Assembly (NCBI GenBank): GCA_937889795.1
Contig: CALBZH010000508.1
Location: forward strand, 1-10,919
Origin: an uncultured Syntrophobacteraceae bacterium
GTDB taxonomy: Bacteria > Desulfobacterota > Syntrophobacteria > Syntrophobacterales > Syntrophobacteraceae
DNA: 10,919 bases
Direction of reading: 5' to 3'
Made by a program: the position numbers and the translations under genes
The notes under the pieces: model-generated
What the model was told of the DNA's origin: nothing
Seen by the model: only the letters and a program-made list of their open reading frames with translations
Databases searched by the model: none
Shown: positions 1 to 7,569 of the stretch, one piece after another
Numbering within the stretch: the first letter of the stretch is position 1
Layout of the letters: the number at the start of each line of letters is the position of its first letter

Positions 1-237
1 GGTAAGGGTGAAACGGTGAGGTAAGAGCTCACCAGTCCCGGTGGTGACATCGGGAGCTAGGCAAACCCCATCCGGAGCAAGACCGAATAGGAGAGCGTTT
101 GAGGGCTGCCCGTCCGAGCTCTCGGGTAGGTTGCTAGAGCCTCACGGCAACGTGGGGTCCAGAGGAATGACCGTCGCCTTTCGCCGTCTTTGGACGGCCA
201 GGGACACAGAACCCGGCTTATGACCTGCTCCAGATGC
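1..237 (+). ncRNA. rnpB: RNase P RNA, bacterial type A (3' part; 5' end outside window)
   Basis: This is the catalytic RNA of RNase P, which removes the 5' leader of precursor tRNAs. The window opens at the conserved GGTAAGGGTGAAA block, followed by a hairpin (GGTGAGG...CTCACC). Other signature pieces are the GGAGCAAGACCGAATAGG block near 75-93, the L15 GGT at 125-127 that pairs with the tRNA CCA end, AGAGGAATGACCGTC at 161-175, and the 3' signature ACAGAACCCGGCTTA at 206-220. A compact extra hairpin at 183-198 (GCCGTC/GACGGC) sits where helix P19 is found in many type A RNAs. TGACCTGCTCC at 221-231 should be the 3' strand of helix P1, whose 5' strand is off the left edge. The exact 3' end is approximate. 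A run of six T at 239-244 follows and may end transcription. Identification is from recognised conserved blocks, not a covariance search. Confidence 0.96.
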
Positions 238-268
238 CTTTTTTCAATGGCCACAGTGAGAGAAATCC

Positions 269-994
269 ATGTCCATCACCTACGCAGTTGTGCCCGCCGC
301 CGGCAGAGGTCTCCGCATGGGAGGCAGACGGCCCAAACAGTTTCTCGAGCTCTGCGGCAAGCCCATTTTGGATCATACGTTGACAACCTTGACTCGCGTA
401 TCCTTCCTGTCGGGTATCCAGTTGGTGGTGCCGGAAGACTTTGTTGAACCGGTACGGGAGCTGGTGAGACGCGGTCAAGTCGAGGGCAGGTTTGGCTCTC
501 CCGGCAATGGTGCCTTTCCGATCGAGGTTGCGGCGGGGGGGGCGGAGCGGCAAGACAGTGTTTTCAATGGGCTCAAGCTCCTGCCGAAGGAGTGCGAATG
601 GGTGGTGATTCACGACGGTGTACGCCCTTTCGCGAGCCTGACGCTGTTCGAAAGGACGTGGTCCGCAGCCCATGAGACCGGTGCCGCGATTGCAGCAATT
701 CCGTGCACGGATACCGTCAAGCGCGTTGACGGCCTTCGCGTCGTCGATACGCTGCCCCGGGAAGCCATCTGGCTCATCCAAACGCCGCAGATCTTCCGCA
801 AAGACGTTCTGATGCGGGCTTACGAAAGCGCCAGGGAAAAAGGATGGATCGGAACCGACGACGCCTCTTTCGTGGAGAGGCTCGCCATTTCAGTCGCGGT
901 GGCCATGGGGGAACGGACGAACATCAAGGTCACGACACCGGAAGACCTGGAATGGGGGAAGCATTTCTTGCGACGCTCCCAGGTTCGGCATTGA
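269..994 (+). CDS. ispD: 2-C-methyl-D-erythritol 4-phosphate cytidylyltransferase
   Basis: IspD joins CTP to 2-C-methyl-D-erythritol 4-phosphate, giving CDP-ME, the third step of the MEP route to isoprenoids; it is cytosolic. The 241-residue protein has the family layout: the nucleotide-binding loop [10 protein letters not shown] followed by PKQF near residues 9-25, the GGAERQDSV motif in the middle, HDGVRPF, the TPQIF segment, GTDDASFVE and the C-terminal KVTTPEDL. All key stretches look intact. About eight extra residues precede GGAERQDSV compared with E. coli IspD as I remember it. The ATG at 269 has GAGAGA six bases upstream and opens directly into the conserved N-terminus ([12 protein letters not shown]). 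A run of eight G at 535-542 lies inside the gene but the frame stays open. It begins about 30 bases after rnpB and is followed 19 bases later by ispF, so the two are probably co-transcribed. I saw no good promoter in the short gap. Confidence 0.96.
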   Translation: MSITYAVVPAAGRGLRMGGRRPKQFLELCGKPILDHTLTTLTRVSFLSGIQLVVPEDFVEPVRELVRRGQVEGRFGSPGNGAFPIEVAAGGAERQDSVFNGLKLLPKECEWVVIHDGVRPFASLTLFERTWSAAHETGAAIAAIPCTDTVKRVDGLRVVDTLPREAIWLIQTPQIFRKDVLMRAYESAREKGWIGTDDASFVERLAISVAVAMGERTNIKVTTPEDLEWGKHFLRRSQVRH

Positions 995-1013
995 CACACG
1001 GGATCACCTGGAC

Positions 1014-1490
1014 ATGCGTATAGGCTTTGGCTACGATGTACACGCCTTTGTGGAGGGGCGGCCGCTGGTGCTGGGCGGCGTCACGATCCCCCACACCCAA
1101 GGTCTCCTGGGACACTCGGACGCGGATGTGCTGCTGCACGCCATAAGCGATGCTCTGCTGGGGGCCGCCGCCCTCGGCGACATCGGTCGTCACTTCCCGG
1201 ATTCTGACCCCACCTACAAGGGGATATCAAGCCTCATTCTTCTTGAGCGCGTGATGGACATCATCCGGTCAGCCGGTTACACCGTGTCAAACGTCGACAG
1301 TACGCTGGTTCTCCAAAGACCGCGCCTGGCCCCCTTCGTACCCCGGATGACCGAGGAGATCAGTCGTGCCATGGGACTTCCAGTGTCCCGCGTAAGCGTG
1401 AAGGCAACGACGACGGAAAAACTGGGCTTCACGGGCCGGGAGGAAGGCATTGCCGCTTATGCAGTTGTACTGATCGAGGAGGTCACATAG
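1014..1490 (+). CDS. ispF: 2-C-methyl-D-erythritol 2,4-cyclodiphosphate synthase
   Basis: IspF cyclises CDP-ME 2-phosphate to 2-C-methyl-D-erythritol 2,4-cyclodiphosphate with release of CMP, two steps after IspD in the MEP pathway. The 158-residue length is the normal size of this homotrimeric enzyme. The zinc ligands are in their usual places: D8 and H10 in GYDVH, and H42 after GHSDADVLLH. The DIGRHFPDSDP loop, the VDSTLVLQRP segment and KATTTEKLGFTGREEGIAA near the C-terminus are all typical. The start at 1014 gives the standard N-terminus MRIGFGYDVH; its ribosome binding site is weak. ispD and ispF are separate genes here, not the IspDF fusion known from alpha- and epsilonproteobacteria. 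The spacing of 19 bases suggests translation from one mRNA. Confidence 0.97.
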   Translation: MRIGFGYDVHAFVEGRPLVLGGVTIPHTQGLLGHSDADVLLHAISDALLGAAALGDIGRHFPDSDPTYKGISSLILLERVMDIIRSAGYTVSNVDSTLVLQRPRLAPFVPRMTEEISRAMGLPVSRVSVKATTTEKLGFTGREEGIAAYAVVLIEEVT

Positions 1491-1561
1491 GCCCCGATGT
1501 GGGGTCGCCGGAATTGCCGTCCCACGGTTTCCGGCTGTATCACCCAGGAGAAACAACGCTC

Positions 1562-3046
<1,485 letters not shown>

Positions 3047-3094
3047 GAGACGCTCCCTGTGGACAGCGCAGCATGGAAAGATCGGATGGTTAGA

Positions 3095-3748
3095 ATGACT
3101 CAATCGGAAGAGCACGTGAATATTCATCCCTACGAATCGATCATCAAGTGCAGTGACCGTTATGTTCTGAACGGGCATCGCAGCGCACTGCTCTGGTTCA
3201 CCGGCCTTTCCGGCAGCGGGAAATCGACGCTGGCACACGCCGTTGAGGCCCGCTTGTTCAAGCTCGGAGTGCGCAGCTATGTTCTCGACGGAGACAATGT
3301 TCGATGCGGCCTCAATAAAGACTTGGGGCTCAGTCCAGAGGACCGAAGGGAAAACATCCGCCGGATTGCCGAAGTGTCCAAGCTCATGGTGGACGCCGGC
3401 CTCCTGGTGTTTGCCGCCTTCATCGCCCCCTATCGCGAAAGCCGTGAATTCGTGAGAATGCTCATGGCCGACTGGCCGTACTTCGAGTGCTACGTGCGGT
3501 GCTCTCTGGCCGTGTGCGAGCAGCGCGACCCCAAAGGGCTTTACAGGAAGGCGCGCCGAGGTGAGATCAAGAACATGACGGGGCTTTCGGACCCGTACGA
3601 GGAGCCCGAGTCACCCGCCCTTGTCATCGATACGGACCATCTGACCCTTGAAGAATCGGTCGAGCAGGTGATCGACTTTCTCATTGACCGAAGGATCGTG
3701 TACTCCAGTTGCGAGCACCTCGAAACGCGTCATCCAGAAAGGCAATGA
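3095..3748 (+). CDS. cysC: Adenylyl-sulfate (APS) kinase
   Basis: CysC phosphorylates adenosine 5'-phosphosulfate with ATP to give PAPS. The P-loop GLSGSGKST is at 3203-3229. DGDNVRCGLNKDLG, RRENIRRIAEVSKLM, the FIAPYR loop, RDPKGLYRKARRGEIKNMTG and DPYEEPESP follow in family order. The FIAPYR loop has Ala where E. coli CysC has the serine phosphorylated in its reaction cycle, a common natural variant. I chose ATG 3095 (217 residues) because it fits the family's N-terminal length. ATG 3086 and GTG 3059 are in frame and each has a purine-rich stretch upstream, so the start is uncertain. No cysN, cysD or sat lies nearby, so the APS source and the use of PAPS cannot be told. The last 22 or so residues overlap the convergent gene on the other strand, and the tail after DFLIDRR looks like a non-conserved extension. 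Confidence 0.94.
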   Translation: MTQSEEHVNIHPYESIIKCSDRYVLNGHRSALLWFTGLSGSGKSTLAHAVEARLFKLGVRSYVLDGDNVRCGLNKDLGLSPEDRRENIRRIAEVSKLMVDAGLLVFAAFIAPYRESREFVRMLMADWPYFECYVRCSLAVCEQRDPKGLYRKARRGEIKNMTGLSDPYEEPESPALVIDTDHLTLEESVEQVIDFLIDRRIVYSSCEHLETRHPERQ

Positions 3749-4574
3749 CTTGTCTTGCGGTTGGGGCGTGGTAGAGCATCGAAACGTGACTGATCGGCCC
3801 GGTCTCGTGGTAGGTCCACTCACCATTCCGCACGTGGAGTGCCTCGTTGGGCAGTACCATGTTGTCGACCGGCGACACCACGGCAAGACAAGGCAGGGAG
3901 GCCGGCAGGGAGCCGCGCTCCAGCGTGGCGATCACGTCGCCGCGAAACAGCAGGCTGCGTCCGAGGCTTCCGAGCGCGAGAGCCGCCAACTTGGAGCCCT
4001 GATGAGGCGAGCCCAGCGTCACCAGGGCGGCGATTCGGTGCCGGTTCTCAGGCCGCTGCGCGCAGGCTCTTCCCAGGAGTCCTCCCAGGCTGTGCCCGAT
4101 CACAATCACCGGCTGTCCCGCCTTCGAACAGAGATCGTCAATCGCTCGGGAAAGATCCCCCGTCAAGTCGTCGAACGAACGCCCCCAACTGCTGAATCCA
4201 AACGTGTCGACATCTCGATAACCGCCCCGTCGAAGCCACCCATGGTAAAGGAGCCAAGCGCCCGGATTGTGGTACAGACCGTGAACGAGAAGCACCGGCG
4301 GTTGATCGCCAGTCCAGGTTGCAGGGTCTTTCCTCCGGCGCATCCAACCGAACGGGAAGGTCACAATCACGATGGCAACCGCCACCACTCCCGAGAGCAT
4401 GCCGCGCAAGACCCACACGGCAGGATAGCCTCCCGAAAGATCCGTAAGCCTTGTCCGATGGGGCCCGTTGACCGTCTCGTACCAATAGAACGCATACGTG
4501 AGAGCCACAAACGGTAAGCCAAGGACAACAGGCAACCAGACCGCAGCAGTTAGAAGCTCCATCATTAGCCCCAT
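3681..4574 (-). CDS. Membrane-anchored alpha/beta hydrolase (lipase/esterase-like)
   Basis: This 297-residue protein starts with two hydrophobic segments, residues 7-30 and 53-77, likely membrane helices, followed by a basic MRRRKD stretch and an alpha/beta hydrolase domain. Visible catalytic features are the oxyanion segment VLLVHGLYHNP (95-105), the nucleophile elbow GHSLGG with Ser162, a likely acid Asp237 in SPVDNMV, and His263 in ISHVSML. TLGSPHQG after the elbow is typical of lipases and PGAP1-like esterases. The substrate is unknown. ATG 4574 is the outermost start; ATG 4565 and 4562 are equally possible and would leave the helices intact. It is the last gene of a three-gene unit, 36 bases after the HAD gene, and its 3' end overlaps cysC by 68 bp. 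Confidence 0.88.
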   Translation of the reverse strand: MGLMMELLTAAVWLPVVLGLPFVALTYAFYWYETVNGPHRTRLTDLSGGYPAVWVLRGMLSGVVAVAIVIVTFPFGWMRRRKDPATWTGDQPPVLLVHGLYHNPGAWLLYHGWLRRGGYRDVDTFGFSSWGRSFDDLTGDLSRAIDDLCSKAGQPVIVIGHSLGGLLGRACAQRPENRHRIAALVTLGSPHQGSKLAALALGSLGRSLLFRGDVIATLERGSLPASLPCLAVVSPVDNMVLPNEALHVRNGEWTYHETGPISHVSMLYHAPTARQVIAFLDDAFRGARNWSTRSFGQ

Positions 4575-4610
4575 GCTCCAGTGGCTCCGTTCACCCAGAA
4601 TAGCGCCAGT

Positions 4611-5318
4611 TCAGTCGGAAAGGGAACCGACCCCCTGTTCGTTCAAGAACAAGGGTCTCAGCTCCGCAAGCTCCGCGGCCGCCCAAGTGGGCGGAGGGAC
4701 TTCCCCGCGAAGGATCCGTGCGAGAGTCTCCCGCTCCCTCTCCGGTCGTACCAGGAGCCACACGGCTTTCATCCCCACCTCGAGCGCTGGAGCGACATCC
4801 AGCTCGTAGCTGTCACCGACCATCCAACACTGTGACGGCTTCAGCGCGCTTGCTGCCAATGCCCGGGCGAACAGCCCCTTGGCCGGCTTCTTCTCTCCGA
4901 CCTGGTAACTCAGCAGCCAATCGTCGATCGGGTCCACCATACGTCCGCAGGAGCGACGGAGCCCCAGCATGAAAGGATGCCACGTGTTGGATATCACCCC
5001 GACGCGAAAGCCTCGCTGCTTGAACTGTTCGAGCAATTCAGCGGCACCCGGGAGCACGCGCACCGACTCTTCCTGCTCGCGCCACAGGGAGCGAACGGTT
5101 TGCCTGATCTCTTGCAGTGAATGAGAGGGCAGAATCGGGTCGAGAGCATCCGCGAGGGCATCCGGACTCAGAGCCGGAGTGGTCATGACGACTCTTCCGA
5201 CCCGCTTGACCTCCTTTTCGGAAAAATTCAGCCGGGCACCAAGAATGCGGCGGACCGATTCGCTCAAACCCATTGCAAGGGTGTTGCCCAGATCGAAGTA
5301 GACGGCCCCGCAGCTCAC
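4611..5318 (-). CDS. HAD-superfamily hydrolase
   Basis: This is a 235-residue HAD-fold protein with a helical cap. Motif I is VYFDLGNTL with the nucleophile Asp9, but the usual second Asp (general acid, two residues later) is Gly11. Motif II is VISNT (Ser110), motif III lysine lies in GEKKPAKG (143-144), and motif IV is WMVGDSYELD (Asp169 and Asp174). The family contains phosphatases, nucleotidases and dehalogenases. Members with a DLGN motif I, such as E. coli YihX, are known, so the Gly does not prove inactivity. The start is GTG at 5318, with GAAAGG overlapping the stop codon of the upstream deaminase ten bases away, which suggests translational coupling. A role on nucleotides next to a dCMP deaminase is only an inference from position. 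Confidence 0.9.
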   Translation of the reverse strand: MSCGAVYFDLGNTLAMGLSESVRRILGARLNFSEKEVKRVGRVVMTTPALSPDALADALDPILPSHSLQEIRQTVRSLWREQEESVRVLPGAAELLEQFKQRGFRVGVISNTWHPFMLGLRRSCGRMVDPIDDWLLSYQVGEKKPAKGLFARALAASALKPSQCWMVGDSYELDVAPALEVGMKAVWLLVRPERERETLARILRGEVPPPTWAAAELAELRPLFLNEQGVGSLSD

Positions 5319-5328
5319 ATCCGGCCTT

Positions 5329-5919
5329 TCAGAGGTTCAAAAAATCAGTCGCCTCGGTCCTGCGCCGTGACGTGATCTTGTCGATATCTCTCAGGATATA
5401 CTCATAGGTGGCAGGGGAGATGATCAGCTGCTCGTACGTCAGGATCCCGGCTTCGTGCACAGCGTTTCGCCAGAAGGCGTCCCGCTCGGGAGTGCTCGAC
5501 TCGTACAGGTGCTCGTAGTAGACCGCGCGGATCCGTGACGTCGCAATCAGCTTTAAGCAAATGTAGCAGGGCGCGAGCGTGACATAGAGGGTTGCCCCAT
5601 CGATTGCGGTCCCGTAGCGAGCGGCTTGGGCAATTGCATTCGCTTCAGCATGGGAAGCTTTACAGTAGTTGTACTTGTCCACGTCCGCAACCCCGCTTGC
5701 CCGTCGGTAACAGAAGGGATTCCCGTCGATGTCCGGCTGGTCGATGCAGTGGGACGCACCGGGCATGGCCCCGTTGTACCCCGTGGCCAAGATATGGTTA
5801 TTCTTGACAATGACGGCTCCCGTCGGTCGCGAATTGCAGGTGGAGCGACTGCTGACGATTTTTGCAATGAGCATGAAGTACTCATGCCAACTGGGGCGGA
5901 GTCTTGGTGTATTTTTCAT
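5329..5919 (-). CDS. dCMP deaminase family protein
   Basis: This 196-residue zinc deaminase probably converts dCMP to dUMP, the precursor for dTMP synthesis. The catalytic zinc site is complete: HAE (H90, E92) and PCYIC (C118, C121). GYNGAMPGASHC at 47-58 is the signature of deoxycytidylate deaminases rather than cytidine deaminases. The insert before HAE carries further Cys and His residues (H57, C58, C70, C86), which could hold a second structural zinc as in phage T4-type enzymes; that part is inference. The C-terminus (172-196) is charged. The ATG at 5919 has GGAC and GAGGGA just upstream. It is the first gene of the leftward unit with the HAD and alpha/beta hydrolase genes and is divergent from the glycosyltransferase-like gene. 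I found no convincing promoter for it. A ComEB-like or other deaminase activity is the alternative. Confidence 0.9.
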   Translation of the reverse strand: MKNTPRLRPSWHEYFMLIAKIVSSRSTCNSRPTGAVIVKNNHILATGYNGAMPGASHCIDQPDIDGNPFCYRRASGVADVDKYNYCKASHAEANAIAQAARYGTAIDGATLYVTLAPCYICLKLIATSRIRAVYYEHLYESSTPERDAFWRNAVHEAGILTYEQLIISPATYEYILRDIDKITSRRRTEATDFLNL

Positions 5920-5948
5920 TCCCTCGTCCGGTTTGTCCTTCGGCCTCT

Positions 5949-5967
5949 TTCGGCCAGTATGGCCGAA
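5949..5967. repeat. Perfect 8-bp inverted repeat upstream of the deaminase gene
   Basis: TTCGGCCA and TGGCCGAA are exact complements separated by GTA. The repeat is centred about 40 bases upstream of the deaminase ATG and about 62 bases upstream of the promoter -35 box of the divergent gene. A third half copy, TTCGGCC, lies at 5939-5945. It is the right size and place for an operator of a dimeric regulator, or it could form a hairpin in the deaminase leader. No T run follows on either strand, so it is not a standard terminator. Confidence 0.55.
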
Positions 5968-6019
5968 GACAGGTATCCCGATTCCTTATGGCGGGCCCCC
6001 TTCGGGAGTATCCCCCTGT

Positions 6020-6048
6020 TTGACTGGCCCAATTCCTTAACCTATATT
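6020..6048 (+). promoter_or_regulatory. Sigma-70 promoter for the glycosyltransferase-like gene
   Basis: TTGACT at 6020-6025 and TATATT at 6043-6048 each match five of six consensus bases, with the optimal 17-base spacer. Transcription would start near 6055, leaving a leader of about 80 bases before the GTG at 6136. This is by far the best promoter in the window. An 8-base direct repeat, ATTCCTTA, occurs at 5981-5988 and again at 6032-6039 inside the spacer, 51 bases apart (about five helical turns), and could be a regulator site. Confidence 0.7.
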
Positions 6049-6086
6049 TCTGTGGCGTCGAGCTTTCTGCATCGCCGCGCCCAAAG

Positions 6087-6123
6087 CGACCATCGGTCGA
6101 GAGGCCGCTCTGAGTCCCTCAGA
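6087..6123 (+). promoter_or_regulatory. Two tandem leader hairpins reaching the ribosome binding site
   Basis: CGACC-ATC-GGTCG (6087-6099) and TCTGAG-TCC-CTCAGA (6109-6123) are perfect short stems with three-base loops in the predicted mRNA leader. The second stem's 3' arm shares AGA with the Shine-Dalgarno AGAAAGG at 6121-6127, so folding could lower ribosome access. Stems are short and the effect is inferred, not shown. Confidence 0.4.
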
Positions 6124-6135
6124 AAGGTGATCAAC

Positions 6136-7230
6136 GTGACTGTGTCCCCTGAGACGGTCGTCTACTATATCACGCCGCATGGATTTGGCCACGCCGTGCG
6201 CTCCCTGGAAATCATCCGCAACCTGTTGATTATCGCCCCGAGCCTGGACGTTGTGGTTGTATCCGACATCCCGTCCTTCCTTATAGAGGAAAACGTTGGC
6301 TTCATGCTTCCTTACCGGAGGAAGCAGGTGGATATCGGCCTCGTTCAGCTGGACAGCCTCCGGTTCGATCTGGCCACCACACGGTCACGCCTCGAAGCCA
6401 TGCGGGACACGCATGACGAGCTCATCAAGGAGGAAGTGGCCTTCCTGGCATCCGTGGGAGCGACTGCCGTCGTCTCGGACATTGCCTTCTTGCCTTTTCA
6501 TGCGGCGAAGGCTTTGGGCATTCCCGGAATCGGAATCGGCAACTTCACTTGGGACTGGGTCTATTCCTACTACGCACGGTCCGATCCGGAGTGGACCCCT
6601 CTGGTCGAGTGGACCCGGTCTGGGTATCGCAAGGCGGAGCTTTTCCTGCAGCTCCCCATGCATGGGGACTGTTCGGTTTTCGAACGGATCGAGCAGGTGC
6701 CCCTCGTCGCGCGGCATGCCCGGCTCAGCCATGAAGAAGCTCGACGGTCTCTGGGCATCACGACGGATCAGCGCGCTTATCTCATCGCGTTCGCCTCCCT
6801 CGACCTGGACCGCCAGGCGCTGGCCAGGCTGGAAGCCATCGAAGAGACCGCTTTCCTTTTCAAACAGCCGCTCCGTTACCATTTACGAAACGGTGTCTCT
6901 TTGGACTCGCACGGGCTTTCCTACGCGGATGTCGTTGGGGCCGTCAATGCCGTGATCACCAAGCCAGGATACGGCATCGTGTCCGACTGCCTGGCGCACC
7001 GTACACCCATGATCTACTGTGATCGTGGGGATTTTCCCGAGTACCCGATCCTGGTTGAAGCCATGGAAGCCCACTTGCCAACCGTCTACATGCCTTCGAG
7101 GGACCTAGTCGAGGGGCGTTGGGAAAAAGCTGTCCAGTCTATCCATGCCACACCAAGCCCTGAAGCACCGCTCCGCACCGACGGGGCACGGGTCTGCGCG
7201 GAGCGAATTCTGAGACTCCTGACGCAGTGA
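6136..7230 (+). CDS. GT-B glycosyltransferase-like protein (arabinokinase N-domain type)
   Basis: This 364-residue protein looks like a two-lobed GT-B fold of the MurG/UGT type. The N-terminal lobe opens with VVYYITPHGFGHAVRS (HGFGH at 15-19). The C-terminal lobe has the donor-site-like stretch TKPGYGIVSDCLAHRTPMI near 275-293, followed by DFPEYPILVEAM. It resembles the N-terminal half of plant L-arabinokinase, notably HGFGH, GNFTWDWVY at 135-143 and a leucine-rich LQLP...VPLVAR block at 171-193; the GHMP kinase half of the plant enzyme is absent. This is recalled similarity. Donor and acceptor are unknown. The GTG at 6136 is chosen because AGAAAGG (6121-6127) lies eight bases upstream. GTG 6127 and 6142 are alternatives; the open frame back to 5626 is mostly antisense to the deaminase gene and lies upstream of the promoter. 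The Smr gene follows ten bases downstream. Confidence 0.82.
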   Translation: MTVSPETVVYYITPHGFGHAVRSLEIIRNLLIIAPSLDVVVVSDIPSFLIEENVGFMLPYRRKQVDIGLVQLDSLRFDLATTRSRLEAMRDTHDELIKEEVAFLASVGATAVVSDIAFLPFHAAKALGIPGIGIGNFTWDWVYSYYARSDPEWTPLVEWTRSGYRKAELFLQLPMHGDCSVFERIEQVPLVARHARLSHEEARRSLGITTDQRAYLIAFASLDLDRQALARLEAIEETAFLFKQPLRYHLRNGVSLDSHGLSYADVVGAVNAVITKPGYGIVSDCLAHRTPMIYCDRGDFPEYPILVEAMEAHLPTVYMPSRDLVEGRWEKAVQSIHATPSPEAPLRTDGARVCAERILRLLTQ

Positions 7231-7240
7231 GGAACGACTC

Positions 7241-7564
7241 ATGATGAACGAGGATTCAGAAGCTGGTGACATCATTGCCGTCCCCATCGAGGATTCGATC
7301 GACCTCCATACCTTTCAGCCACGCGAAGTCAAAGACCTCCTCGATGATTATCTGCAAGCCGCCATGGAAAAAGGGTTCAGGGAGGTTGTCGTGATTCACG
7401 GAAAAGGAACGGGGGTACTCCGGGAACGGGTTCATGGCGTTCTCCGAAAGCACCCCCTTGTCGCTGGGTTCAAGCAGGCGGACGCAGACCGCGGCGGCTG
7501 GGGCGCCACCGTCGTGCAGCTCAAGCCCGAACAGCCTGGTTCGGTCCCTGAAAATCAGCGGTAA
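7241..7564 (+). CDS. Stand-alone Smr-domain protein
   Basis: This small protein of 107 residues is almost entirely an Smr (MutS2 C-terminal-like) domain. Its motifs are IDLHTFQP at 20-27 (the family's LDLHG site), VVVIHGKGTGVLR at 49-61 and GGWGATVV at 85-92. Smr domains bind nucleic acid, and several are nicking or RNA endonucleases. Here the Gly of DLHG is Thr, as in a subset of short Smr proteins. ATG 7241 is used; ATG 7244 is next to it. The stop codon of the upstream gene (TGA at 7228-7230) runs into TGAGGA, which serves as the ribosome binding site, so the pair is likely translated from one mRNA. Its 3' end overlaps the convergent gene by ten bases. The role is unknown. Confidence 0.88.
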   Translation: MMNEDSEAGDIIAVPIEDSIDLHTFQPREVKDLLDDYLQAAMEKGFREVVVIHGKGTGVLRERVHGVLRKHPLVAGFKQADADRGGWGATVVQLKPEQPGSVPENQR

Positions 7565-7569
7565 TCCGC
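7527..7569. repeat. Two hairpins at the convergent Smr / exported-protein junction
   Basis: CCGAAC-AGCCTG-GTTCGG (7527-7544) and GCGG-TAAT-CCGC (7558-7569) are perfect inverted repeats around the overlapping stop codons of the two convergent genes. Neither is followed by a T run on either strand, so they are not classic intrinsic terminators. They could protect mRNA 3' ends or pause polymerase; this is inference. Confidence 0.35.

Noticed and set aside
3684..4517. Long plus-strand frame (277 codons) across the hydrolase gene
   Set aside because: It is the antisense of the alpha/beta hydrolase, is rich in Arg/Pro/Ser/Gly as shadow frames in GC-rich DNA are, and has no recognisable domain.
5626..6135. 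N-terminal extension of the glycosyltransferase-like gene back to 5626
   Set aside because: The added frame is largely antisense to the deaminase gene, lies upstream of the 6020-6048 promoter and shows no family-like sequence; the conserved part starts just after the GTG at 6136.
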